A DNA stretch of 11,662 nt from JAEUJM01 sp044221555 (GCA_044221555.1 JBGAOY010000049.1:1-11662), one strand, 5' to 3'; counted from the stretch's first letter, positions 1-7,999 are shown. Program-made: numbers and translations. The notes: generated by a model from the sequence alone, not told the origin.

Positions 1-1
1 G

Positions 2-253
2 CTCAAGCAGGTCTACCGCACCGTCGACCAGCGTCTCGGCGGCGTGGCCGTCGGTTTCGCCCTCGACTCGACCGGCGGCGGCCGCATGTGCTCCACCACC
101 GTGGGTGCCTCCACCGTGGAGGTGACCCGCCACGTCCACGGTGACCGCTTGTGCGAGGTCTCGACCGCCACGATCCCACCTCCCCAGTCGTGTGCCCGGG
201 CGCGACGCTACCCGCAGGCGCGCACGTTGTCACCGGCCGCGACCGGACGACGC
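2..253 (+). CDS. Partial unidentified coding frame (3' end of a plus-strand gene, stop not found)
   Basis: I do not recognise this product. In plus frame 2 the codons from the window edge to about position 180 have almost only G or C (mostly C) in third position, the pattern of a real high-GC gene. The translation begins LKQVYRTVDQRLGGVAVGFA and continues with two cysteines (in RMCSTT and RLCEVS). The codon bias then decays, but the frame has no stop until 770-772, deep inside the antisense of atpC and atpD, so the true C-terminus cannot be placed. Stops occur in the other two plus frames at 123-125 and 142-144, so a one-base sequencing indel or a real frameshift could explain the missing stop. 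The gene would converge on atpC. The minus-strand readings of this stretch look less protein-like. The end coordinate given is nominal. Confidence 0.35.
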
Positions 254-256
254 GGG

Positions 257-658
257 TCAGGCGGGGACGACGCCGGCGATCTCGAGGCGCAGCTCGGCCC
301 GGCGCAGCGCGGCCACGGCCTCGCTGTCGTCGGGGTGCTGCAGGAGGGCTTCCTTGGCGGCACGCCGGGCCTCGGTGGCCCGGTCGATGTCGATGCCGTC
401 GGCCGGTTCGGCCACGTCGGTCAGCAGCGACACCTGGTCGCCCGACACCTCCACGAAGCCGCCGTGGACGGCGAAGAACACGTCAGCGCCGTCCTGGGGC
501 CGGATGGTGACCTTGCCGGTCTCCAGCGCGCCCACGAAGGGGGCGTGGCCGGTGAGGAAGGTGATGTCTCCACCCTCGACGGTCCGGGCCGTGACCATGG
601 CGGCGTCGCCGGACCACAGGATCCGCTCGGGGGAGACCACCTGCACCTGCAGGCTCAT
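257..658 (-). CDS. atpC: ATP synthase F1 subunit epsilon
   Basis: Epsilon subunit of the F1 central stalk. It binds gamma and the c-ring, and in many bacteria its C-terminal helices restrain ATP hydrolysis. The 133-residue product has the N-terminal beta-sandwich (about residues 1-87) with the family-typical GHAPFVGALETG segment at 37-48. An Ala/Arg/Glu-rich helical C-terminal part (about 90-130) follows, so the inhibitory domain appears complete. The length is normal. The ATG start lies 7 nt after the atpD stop, and a GGGGGAG Shine-Dalgarno at 669-675 sits inside the end of atpD, which suggests coupled translation. It is the last gene of the operon. I looked for a terminator in the bases beyond the stop (down to about 180) and found only weak, interrupted hairpins. 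Confidence 0.96.
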   Translation of the reverse strand: MSLQVQVVSPERILWSGDAAMVTARTVEGGDITFLTGHAPFVGALETGKVTIRPQDGADVFFAVHGGFVEVSGDQVSLLTDVAEPADGIDIDRATEARRAAKEALLQHPDDSEAVAALRRAELRLEIAGVVPA

Positions 659-665
659 GACCGGG

Positions 666-2126
<1,461 letters not shown>

Positions 2127-2133
2127 GGGGTTG

Positions 2134-2139
2134 CTCCTC
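2134..2139 (-). promoter_or_regulatory. Shine-Dalgarno of atpD (decides the TTG start)
   Basis: On the minus strand this reads GAGGAG, 7 nt before the TTG at 2126-2124. It lies in the 16-nt gap after the atpG stop. It supports the unusual TTG start over the longer upstream open frame. Confidence 0.75.
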
Positions 2140-2142
2140 GGG

Positions 2143-3096
2143 TCAGGCTGAGCGGTTGGTGAGCGATTCGGGGACGAGCAGCGACGGGGACAGGGCGACC
2201 TCGTCGCTCTTCCCCGAATGCAGGGCCTCGGCGCCACCGACGATCTCCATGATCTCGCCGGTGATGGCGTCCTGGCGGGCCCGGTTCATGACGCGGGCGA
2301 GGCTGATGATGAGCTCCTCGGCGTTGTCGGTGGCGGCCTTCATGGCCCGCTGCCGGGAGGCGTGCTCCGATGCCGAGGCGTCGAGGAGCGCGGCGAACAG
2401 CCGGGCCTCGACGTACCGGGGCAGGAGCTCGTCGAGGATGCCCTCGGGTGAGGGCTCGAACTCGATGCTGGCGTGCAGTTCGGTCGGCCCGGGATCGTCG
2501 GGGTCGACGGTCTCGAGCGGCAGGAACCGCCGTACCACCACCTCCTGCGAGCCCGCGGAGATGAAGCGCTGGTAGACGAGGTCGACCGTGTCGCACTCGC
2601 CCTCTTCGAACATGGTGCGCACCGCCACCGACACGGCCCGGGCATCCTCGTAGTCCGGACGGTCGGTGAGGTCGTAGAACGACGCCGCGATGTCGTAGCC
2701 GCGGAAGCGGAAGTAGGTGTTGGCCTTCTTGCCGATGAGGATCAGCGAGTAGTCGATGCCGTCGGCCTTGCGGGCGGCGATCTCCCGCTCGGCGGCGCGG
2801 ATGACCGCCGAGTTGTACGCGCCGCACAGCCCGCGGTCCGAGGTGATCACCACGAACGCGGATCGGTTGGCGGTGCCGTCCTTGCGCAGCAGAGGGTGGG
2901 TGCCCTCGGTGCCGAGGCCCCCCAGATCGAGGATGACGTTCGTGATCTGCTGGCTGTACGGGCGGGCCGCGTTGGCCCGCTCCTGGGCCTTGACCACGCG
3001 GGTCGCGGCGATGAGCTCCATGGCGCGCGTGATCTTCTTGGTCGACTGGACCGACTTGATCCGCCGCCGAAGCGCTCGCTCCTGACCACCAGCCAT
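2143..3096 (-). CDS. atpG: ATP synthase F1 subunit gamma
   Basis: Rotor shaft of F1. Its N- and C-terminal helices form the coiled coil inside the alpha3beta3 ring and couple c-ring rotation to catalysis. The 317-residue product shows the N-terminal family pattern (RRIKSVQSTKKITRAMELIA), the central SDRGLCGAYN motif, and the conserved C-terminal helix with RQRAMKAATDNAEELI and ITGEIMEIVGGAEAL. The E. coli protein is 287 residues and ends at about this last motif. Here a further 25 or so residues (293-317, starting HSGKSDEVAL and ending TNRSA) follow. The ATG is 3 nt after the atpA TAG stop, and a GAGGA Shine-Dalgarno sits in the last codons of atpA, so the two genes are probably coupled. I see no insertion resembling the mycobacterial gamma loop. 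Confidence 0.96.
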   Translation of the reverse strand: MAGGQERALRRRIKSVQSTKKITRAMELIAATRVVKAQERANAARPYSQQITNVILDLGGLGTEGTHPLLRKDGTANRSAFVVITSDRGLCGAYNSAVIRAAEREIAARKADGIDYSLILIGKKANTYFRFRGYDIAASFYDLTDRPDYEDARAVSVAVRTMFEEGECDTVDLVYQRFISAGSQEVVVRRFLPLETVDPDDPGPTELHASIEFEPSPEGILDELLPRYVEARLFAALLDASASEHASRQRAMKAATDNAEELIISLARVMNRARQDAITGEIMEIVGGAEALHSGKSDEVALSPSLLVPESLTNRSA

Positions 3097-3099
3097 GGG

Positions 3100-4758
3100 C
3101 TAGTTGTCCTCGATCTCTTCGCGCTCGATCTCGAGCTCGGGCAGCGTGGCCTCGTCGCGGCCTCCGGCCACTTCGATCTCGGCCTCGCCCACCTCGCCCA
3201 CCAGCTCGGCCTCGATGCCGGGGCCGGCGGCGGCGGTGCCCTCACTCGTCTCGAACGAATCGACGAACTCCTGCACCGCGTCGGCCAGCTCGTCGGGCAA
3301 GGCGCCCGTCGTGCGGATCGAGTTGAGCAGGTTGGCGTGGCGGGTGCGCATGTGGTCGAGCAGCTCGGCCTCGAACCGGCGCACGTCGGCCACCGGCAGG
3401 AGGTCGAGGTAGCCGCCGGTGCCGGCGAAGATCGACACCACCTGCTCCTCGACCGGCATGGGCGAGTTCAGGGGCTGCTTCAACAGCTCGGTGAGGCGGT
3501 AGCCACGGTCGAGCTGGGCCGCGCTGACCTTGTCGAGCTCGGAGCCGAACGTGGCGAAGGCCTCCAGCTCGCGGAACTGGGCCAGGTCGAGCTTGAGCGT
3601 GCCCGACACCGACTTCATGGCCTTGATCTGAGCGGCGCTGCCCACACGGGACACCGAGATGCCCACGTCGACCGCCGGCCGCACACCCGACTTGAACAGG
3701 TCGTCCTGCAGGTAGACCTGGCCGTCGGTGATCGAGATCACGTTGGTGGGGATGTAGGCCGAGACGTCGCCGGCCTTGGTCTCGATCACCGGCAGGGCGG
3801 TGAGGGAGCCGGCGCCGTTCTCGTCGGAGAGCTTGGCGGCCCGCTCGAGCAGGCGGCTGTGCAGGTAGAACACGTCGCCCGGGTAGGCCTCGCGGCCGGG
3901 GGGCCGGCGCAGCAAGAGGGCCAACTGGCGGTAGGCCTCGGCCTGCTTGGACAGGTCGTCGTAGACGATGAGCGCGTGCTCGCCGTTGTCCATCCAGTGC
4001 TGGCCCATGGCGCACCCGCCGTAGGGGGCCAGGTACTTGAACGGGGCGGGGTCGGAGGCCGGTGCGGCGACCACCACCGTGTACTCCATGGCGCCGCGCT
4101 CACGAAGGGTGTTGACGGTCTGGGCGACCGTCGAGCCCTTCTGGCCGATGGCCACGTAGATGCACTTCACGCCCAGACCCTTCTGGTTCAGGATCGTGTC
4201 GATGCACACCGTGGTCTTGCCGGTCTTGCGGTCGCCGATGACCAGCTCGCGCTGACCCCGGCCGATGGGGGTCATGGCGTCGATGGACTTGATGCCGGTC
4301 TGCAGCGGCTCGTGCACCGGCTTGCGACCGGCGATGCCGGGGGCCTGGATCTCCATGCGGCGCAGCTCGGCGCCTTCGATGGGGCCGGCGCCGTCGATCG
4401 GCTCGCCGAGCGCGTTGACCACGCGGCCGAGCATGGCGTCGCCGACCGGCACCGAGAGGATCTCGCCGGTGGCCCGCACGGTGGAGCCCTCCTCGATGGC
4501 GGCCACCTTCTCGGACACACCGAGGATGACCGCGCCGATGGTGTCCTCGTCGAGGTTGAGGGCGAGGCCGACGGTGTCGTGCTCGAACTGGAGCAGCTCG
4601 TTCACGGCGCAGTCGGGCAGGCCCGACACCGTGGCGATGCCGTCACCGACCTCGAGCACCCGGCCCACCTGGCTCATCTCGAGCTCGGGGCTGAAGCCGT
4701 CCAGGTTGGCCTGGAGGGCGGCGGTGATGTCGGCGGTGTTGATGGTGAGTTCAGCCAT
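3100..4758 (-). CDS. atpA: ATP synthase F1 subunit alpha
   Basis: Non-catalytic nucleotide-binding subunit of the F1 hexamer. It supplies the arginine finger to the catalytic site on beta. The 552-residue product has the P-loop GDRKTGKT at 175-182 (Lys181), ALIVYDDLSKQAEAYRQLAL at 262-281, and SVSRVGSAAQIKAMK at 368-382, in which Arg371 matches the arginine finger. Homology to short alpha subunits such as E. coli (513 residues) ends near 505. The last 47 or so residues (506-552) are an added, strongly acidic tail ending EIEREEIEDN. Mycobacterial alpha also has a C-terminal extension, with a known role in suppressing ATP hydrolysis. The ATG is preceded by an AAGGGA Shine-Dalgarno about 10 nt upstream. 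A 78-nt gap to atpH is the longest inside the operon; it shows no clear hairpin or promoter. Confidence 0.97.
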   Translation of the reverse strand: MAELTINTADITAALQANLDGFSPELEMSQVGRVLEVGDGIATVSGLPDCAVNELLQFEHDTVGLALNLDEDTIGAVILGVSEKVAAIEEGSTVRATGEILSVPVGDAMLGRVVNALGEPIDGAGPIEGAELRRMEIQAPGIAGRKPVHEPLQTGIKSIDAMTPIGRGQRELVIGDRKTGKTTVCIDTILNQKGLGVKCIYVAIGQKGSTVAQTVNTLRERGAMEYTVVVAAPASDPAPFKYLAPYGGCAMGQHWMDNGEHALIVYDDLSKQAEAYRQLALLLRRPPGREAYPGDVFYLHSRLLERAAKLSDENGAGSLTALPVIETKAGDVSAYIPTNVISITDGQVYLQDDLFKSGVRPAVDVGISVSRVGSAAQIKAMKSVSGTLKLDLAQFRELEAFATFGSELDKVSAAQLDRGYRLTELLKQPLNSPMPVEEQVVSIFAGTGGYLDLLPVADVRRFEAELLDHMRTRHANLLNSIRTTGALPDELADAVQEFVDSFETSEGTAAAGPGIEAELVGEVGEAEIEVAGGRDEATLPELEIEREEIEDN

Positions 4759-4836
4759 GAGGCGGAGTTCCCTTGTGGTTCGGGGTGCGGGGCTACGGGC
4801 CCGGCGTGACGAGGGTGACTAGTTGGCGTGCTGGCT

Positions 4837-5364
4837 TCAGAAGACTTCGCGGAGTTGCTGGAGGCGGTGGCGCACCGTGCCGTCGATGACGGTGTCGCCC
4901 ACCTGGGTGACCACACCACCCATGACGGTCGGGTCGACGATGACCTTCACCTCGACCTGCTTGCCGGTGGCCTTGGCCAGTGCGGCCGCGAGCCGGGTGC
5001 GCTGATCCTCGGTGAGGTCGATGGCCGAGCGGACCTCGGCCACCTCCTTGTCGCCCGAGTGGGCGCTCATGGCCACGAAGGCGTCGATGATGCGGGGGAG
5101 GTCGCGGGCCCGCCCGGTGCCGACCACCATCGACACCAACGCGGTGGTGGTGTCGGTGGCCTTGCCGGTGAGCACGTCCTCGACGATCTGCTGGCGGCGG
5201 GCCGCCGGCAGGTGCGGGTCGGACAGCGCGTTGCGGAACTCGTCGTTGGCCTCGAGCACCCGGGCGAACCGGAACAGCTCGTCGGCGACCTCACTCAGGT
5301 CGCCCTCGGCCGACGCCACGCCGAACAGCGACGTGGCGTAGGCGTCGATGGTCTGGTCGCTCAC
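4837..5364 (-). CDS. atpH: ATP synthase F1 subunit delta (OSCP homologue)
   Basis: Peripheral-stalk subunit that caps the alpha3beta3 ring and links it to subunit b. The 175-residue product is of normal length for a stand-alone delta. It opens with the family pattern DAYATSLFGVASAEGDLSEV, has an all-helical N-terminal half, and ends with the conserved C-terminal domain, here VIVDPTVMGGVVTQVGDTVI followed by DGTVRHRLQQL. It begins with GTG at 5362-5364, four nt after the atpF stop; a GAGGAC stretch immediately before the start may serve in ribosome binding but is very close. In mycobacteria this domain is fused to a second b subunit; here it is a separate gene, as in most bacteria. Confidence 0.95.
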   Translation of the reverse strand: MSDQTIDAYATSLFGVASAEGDLSEVADELFRFARVLEANDEFRNALSDPHLPAARRQQIVEDVLTGKATDTTTALVSMVVGTGRARDLPRIIDAFVAMSAHSGDKEVAEVRSAIDLTEDQRTRLAAALAKATGKQVEVKVIVDPTVMGGVVTQVGDTVIDGTVRHRLQQLREVF

Positions 5365-5368
5365 GTCC

Positions 5369-6022
5369 TCAGCCCCGAGCGTCCACGCTGTCGATGTAGC
5401 GCTCGACCAGGGCGACGTTCGTGTCCCGGTCGAGGCTCTTCTGCACGACCTGCTCGGCGGCGCCGATGGCCAGGGCCGCGACCTCGGACTTGACGTCCGA
5501 CATGGCCTGGCTCTTGGCCGCGTCGGCCTCGGCCTTGGAGCGCTCGCGGTACTCGTTCAGCTCCGCGTCGATCTCGGCCCGGCGCTGGGTCTTGTACTGC
5601 TCCATCTCGGCCCGGGCGTCGTCGCGCATGCGGGTGGCCTCCTCACGGGCACCCTTGAGCTGGGCCTGGTAACGGGCCAACTCGGCCTCGGCCTCGTTCT
5701 TGGCCGTGTCGGCCCGGTCGAGGTCGGTGCGGATTCGCTCGGTGCGGTCGGCCATGCCCTTCTGGATGGCCGGGTAGCCGAACTTGTAGAGGACCCCGAA
5801 CAGGATCACGAACGAGATCGCGCCCCAGATCAGCTCGTTGGTGGCCGGCAGGATGGGGCTCGGCGCCTCTTGGCAGTCGGACGGATCGCCCCCGGCCTCG
5901 AGCTTCTCGATGCACTCGGTCCGGAGTGCCTCGGGGCTGTCGTCGGAGGCGTGGGCCACGCCGCTGCCCAGGAAGCCGACCAGCACAACGGCGGCGCCGG
6001 CGCACAGCAGTCGGATACGCAT
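5369..6022 (-). CDS. atpF: ATP synthase Fo subunit b, with signal-peptide-like N-terminus
   Basis: Peripheral-stalk subunit anchoring F1 to the membrane. The 217-residue product has the usual b membrane span (NELIWGAISFVILFGVLYKF, about 62-81) and then a long charged coiled coil (about 88-195) with typical heptad-rich Glu/Ala/Arg/Lys content. Unusually, a second hydrophobic stretch sits at the very N-terminus (MRIRLLCAGAAVVLVGFLGS, then GVAHAS), which looks like a signal peptide with a possible cut after AHA. A linker of about 35 residues with Cys37 and Cys50 joins the two. The ATG at 6020-6022 follows the atpE stop by 10 nt and is preceded by a GAGGGC stretch. The reading frame stays open upstream to 7021, but that part is a shadow of atpE and atpB. 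Whether the N-terminus is cleaved cannot be seen from sequence. Confidence 0.93.
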   Translation of the reverse strand: MRIRLLCAGAAVVLVGFLGSGVAHASDDSPEALRTECIEKLEAGGDPSDCQEAPSPILPATNELIWGAISFVILFGVLYKFGYPAIQKGMADRTERIRTDLDRADTAKNEAEAELARYQAQLKGAREEATRMRDDARAEMEQYKTQRRAEIDAELNEYRERSKAEADAAKSQAMSDVKSEVAALAIGAAEQVVQKSLDRDTNVALVERYIDSVDARG

Positions 6023-6032
6023 GTCGGCGCCC

Positions 6033-6305
6033 TCAGCCCGCGATGATGAAGGCGAGGACGAAGCCGAACAGCGCGAGGGCCTCGGTGAAGGCGATGCCGA
6101 GGAACATGGTGGTGCGCACCATGCCGGCGGCCTCGGGCTGGCGGGCCATGGCGGTGATGGCGTTGCCCACCACGATGCCGATGCCGATGCCGGGGCCGAT
6201 GGCCGCCCCGCCGTAGACGATGCCTCGACCGACGGCGGTGAGACCGGCTTCGAGCTCTCCGGCTGCCTGGCCGCTCTGCTGAGCGAGGGTGACGAGATCA
6301 AGCAC
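6033..6305 (-). CDS. atpE: ATP synthase Fo subunit c (proteolipid ring)
   Basis: Monomer of the rotating c-ring that carries protons across the membrane. The 90-residue hairpin has helix 1 with the glycine motif AIGPGIGIG (35-43), the polar loop ARQPE (54-58), and helix 2 with FTEALALFGF (73-82), in which Glu75 is the ion-binding carboxylate. The residue after Glu75 is Ala, not Ser, and helix 1 lacks the Gln of sodium-type rings, so proton coupling is expected. I set the start at the GTG (6303-6305) because an AGGAG Shine-Dalgarno lies 7 nt upstream. A longer open frame to 6341 would add 12 residues overlapping atpB and has no such site. About 20 residues precede helix 1, longer than the short tail in E. 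coli. Confidence 0.95.
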   Translation of the reverse strand: MLDLVTLAQQSGQAAGELEAGLTAVGRGIVYGGAAIGPGIGIGIVVGNAITAMARQPEAAGMVRTTMFLGIAFTEALALFGFVLAFIIAG

Positions 6306-6312
6306 GTTTCTT

Positions 6313-6317
6313 CTCCT
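6313..6317 (-). promoter_or_regulatory. Shine-Dalgarno of atpE (decides the GTG start)
   Basis: AGGAG on the minus strand, 7 nt before the GTG start of atpE and overlapping the TAG stop codon of atpB. A strong site suits the high demand for subunit c, which is needed in many copies per complex. Confidence 0.8.
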
Positions 6318-7071
6318 AGTGCTCTGGGTGCATGGCGCCACCGATGAACACGGCGGCGAGGATGGTGAAGATGTAGGCCTGGAGGAAGATCACCAGGACC
6401 TCGAACCCGGTCAGTGCAACCAGCAGCGCCCCGGGAAGCACTGCGAGCGGTGCGAACACCTCGAACAGCGCCGTGGTCAAGACCGCGAAGCTCACGAGGA
6501 TCAGGTGCCCCGCCAACATGTTGGCGAAGAGTCGGACGGCCAGGCTGAGGGGCCGGACGAAGATGGTGGAGACGAACTCGATGGGCGTCACCAGCAGGTA
6601 CAGGAACACCGGCACGCCGGGCGGGAACATGAACGACTTGAAGTAGCCGAAGAAGCCGTTGTTCTTGATGCCGACGACGTTGTAGATGAACCAGACCAGG
6701 ATGGCCAGGAAGGCCGGCAGGGCGATGCGGGCGTTCACCGGCATCTGCAGGCCGGGGATGATGCCCCAGGTGTTGCAGATGAGGATGTAGATGAACAGGG
6801 TGCCCAGGAAGGGCGTGAAGCTGAGCCCCTCCTTGCCCATCGTCTGCATGATCACCTGGTTCTCGATGAACTCGACGAAGGTCTCGCCCAGGTTCTGCAC
6901 GCCCGAGGGCACCAGCTTGAAGTTGCGGCCGGCGGACCACATGAAGAGGAAGGCGATCAGCGCCGACACCCACATGAGCAGCACGATCTTGTTGATGCCG
7001 AGCGGGCCGAAGTCCGGCCACTCGATGACGTGGCTCACCGGTGGGAAGTCGAGCGCGAGCAGCGAAGTCAC
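6316..7071 (-). CDS. atpB: ATP synthase Fo subunit a
   Basis: Stator channel of Fo, forming the two proton half-channels against the c-ring. The 251-residue product is a multi-span membrane protein. Its signature FVRPLSLAVRLFANMLAGHL (171-190) contains Arg180, the equivalent of the essential E. coli Arg210. The last helix has the conserved FEVLVIFLQAYIFTILAAVF (223-242) with Gln231. The usual helices precede these, including LGETFVEFIENQV and TPFLGTLFIYILICNTWGII. The GTG start (7069-7071) is 3 nt after the stop of the atpI-like gene. A strong AAAGGAG Shine-Dalgarno with 8-nt spacing (7080-7086) lies in the end of that gene, so translation is probably coupled. The stop is 10 nt before the atpE start. 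Confidence 0.97.
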   Translation of the reverse strand: MTSLLALDFPPVSHVIEWPDFGPLGINKIVLLMWVSALIAFLFMWSAGRNFKLVPSGVQNLGETFVEFIENQVIMQTMGKEGLSFTPFLGTLFIYILICNTWGIIPGLQMPVNARIALPAFLAILVWFIYNVVGIKNNGFFGYFKSFMFPPGVPVFLYLLVTPIEFVSTIFVRPLSLAVRLFANMLAGHLILVSFAVLTTALFEVFAPLAVLPGALLVALTGFEVLVIFLQAYIFTILAAVFIGGAMHPEH

Positions 7072-7074
7072 CCG

Positions 7075-7557
7075 TCAGGCTCCTTTGGAACGTGGTTTGA
7101 ACCCGGCGGTTGGTTTGAGGCCGGGGAAGGCGAGAGAGGCGGAAACGAAGCGGGTCTCCCAGAACAGGAGCCCGAGGTAGGCGACCAGGATCGTGACGCC
7201 GAGGGGCACGGTGTCGACCCAGGCCTGATCTTTCACCAGTTGCACGGCGAGCACCAAAAGGCCCATCCGCAGCACGAAGCCGCCGAAGGCCACCGCCATC
7301 AACACGTTGGGGCCCTTCTTGGCCGCCCAGCCCAGGAGGCCGGCGGCGAGCAGGAAGTTGGCGAACACCAGCGCCAGCCCGTACGCGGAGGACGCCACGC
7401 CCGCCCAGCCCCAGCCGATGCCGGCGGCGATGAGCAGCACCGGCGCCACGTAGAGGCCACGTCGCACCATGTCGAGCGCGATGTCACGCTCGACCATGGC
7501 CGTCTCGGCCGTCTCGGCCGTTTCGGCTGTGTCGGTGGCGGTCTGGGCGTCGCTCAT
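7075..7557 (-). CDS. atpI: AtpI-like small membrane protein (ATP synthase protein I family)
   Basis: A 160-residue membrane protein with four predicted spans (about 35-52, 57-77, 86-107, 115-133) and an arginine inside span 3 (FGGFVLRMGLLVL, Arg97). The N-terminus is hydrophilic with an AETAETAETA repeat. The place directly before atpB and the four-span layout fit ATP synthase protein I, which in other bacteria helps assemble the c-ring or works with AtpZ. M. tuberculosis has a comparable gene (Rv1303) in the same place. Sequence in this family is poorly conserved, so the call leans on topology and position. The ATG at 7555-7557 overlaps the stop of the AtpZ-like gene by an ATGA tetranucleotide, a sign of coupled translation. 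A second ATG at residue 21 is possible as a start but has no better ribosome site. Confidence 0.72.
   Translation of the reverse strand: MSDAQTATDTAETAETAETAMVERDIALDMVRRGLYVAPVLLIAAGIGWGWAGVASSAYGLALVFANFLLAAGLLGWAAKKGPNVLMAVAFGGFVLRMGLLVLAVQLVKDQAWVDTVPLGVTILVAYLGLLFWETRFVSASLAFPGLKPTAGFKPRSKGA
7502..7528 (-). repeat. Three 9-bp units within the atpI-like gene
   Basis: On the plus strand the units are gtctcggcc, gtctcggcc and gtttcggct. They encode the tripled Ala/Glu/Thr stretch near the N-terminus of the AtpI-like protein. It is probably a simple coding expansion in a disordered tail. Confidence 0.7.
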
Positions 7558-7811
7558 GCCGGCCGCTCGCGCTTCAGCACGCGGTCTTCCTCGGCCCGCA
7601 TGTTGGCGTCGTAGCCCACGTAGAACTTCCACGACACGTAGCCGAGGGTGAACACACCGAGGCCGATGGCGAACAGCATGCCTGTGCCCAAGCGGGCATC
7701 GATGAGGTGGCCGATGAACGCGAAGATCAACGGGGTGAGCACCAGCTCGACCGCTTTCGACAAGGCGTTGCCGAAGCCGTTGTTCAGTTCACGTCGGTCG
7801 ATCTGGCCCAC
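7554..7811 (-). CDS. AtpZ-like (AtpQ/ATPase gene 1) small membrane protein
   Basis: An 85-residue protein with two membrane spans (about 19-37 and 45-64). They are joined by GHLIDARLGTGML (34-46), which matches the Gly-x-x-x-Asp-x-x-x-Gly-Thr pattern of the small AtpZ/AtpQ family encoded at the head of many atp operons. Members have been proposed to act with AtpI in magnesium handling or ATP synthase assembly. The exact role is unsettled. It is the first gene of the operon. The GTG start (7809-7811) is the only sensible one; an AGAGGG about 11 nt upstream is a rather distant Shine-Dalgarno. Its stop overlaps the next start as ATGA, and a candidate promoter lies about 75 nt upstream. A charged tail (RAEEDRVLKRERPA) is probably cytoplasmic. 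Confidence 0.75.
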   Translation of the reverse strand: MGQIDRRELNNGFGNALSKAVELVLTPLIFAFIGHLIDARLGTGMLFAIGLGVFTLGYVSWKFYVGYDANMRAEEDRVLKRERPA

Positions 7812-7886
7812 CGGGGAACCGGCCCTCTGCTCGGGACGGCGGACGCTCCGTTCGGAACCTCCACCCTCGCTTGTGAATTATTTCCC

Positions 7887-7915
7887 AATGTAGGGCGGGG
7901 ACGTGCAGACCGCAA
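7887..7915 (-). promoter_or_regulatory. Candidate promoter of the atp operon
   Basis: On the minus strand, TTGCGG (7910-7915) and TACATT (7887-7892) are separated by exactly 17 nt, matching the housekeeping -35/-10 pattern at 3 and 4 of 6 positions. The -10 is followed by an A/T-rich stretch (gggaaataattcac) that stands out in the GC-rich surroundings. Initiation would fall near 7880, giving a leader of about 70 nt before the GTG of the AtpZ-like gene. It is the best match I found in the 188-nt spacer. Confidence 0.5.
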
Positions 7916-7963
7916 GTTGCGGCCGGCGCTGTCCCCGTGCTCGACGCATCCTGACCGCGCCAG

Positions 7964-7988
7964 GCCCGCCCGGTCCAACCGGCGGGGC
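7964..7988 (-). terminator. GC-rich hairpin behind the M15 peptidase gene
   Basis: Minus-strand arms GCCCCGCCGG and CCGGGCGGGC around a TTGGA loop, starting about 12 nt after the peptidase stop. The stem is nearly complete but needs a one-base bulge on each arm, and no T tract follows. T-less hairpins are common behind actinobacterial genes. It would separate the peptidase transcript from the atp operon. Confidence 0.35.
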
Positions 7989-7999
7989 GCTCGACCGCG

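Noticed and set aside
2127..2237. N-terminal extension of AtpD to the upstream GTG/ATG-type start at 2237
   Set aside because: The 37 residues are Arg/Pro/Ser-rich, overlap the atpG coding end, and the TTG at 2126 has a well-placed GAGGAG.
2473..4809. 778-codon plus-strand open frame antisense to atpG and atpA
   Set aside because: Same antisense-shadow composition (His/Gly/Leu/Asp-rich). High GC removes stops in this frame, and no recognisable protein pattern appears.
4837..6022. Mycobacterial-style fusion of b and delta
   Set aside because: atpF and atpH have separate stop and start codons with a four-nucleotide gap, and delta has the normal stand-alone length.
6033..6305. Sodium-type c-ring
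   Set aside because: Glu75 is followed by Ala rather than Ser, and helix 1 lacks the glutamine of sodium-binding rings, so a proton ring is more likely.
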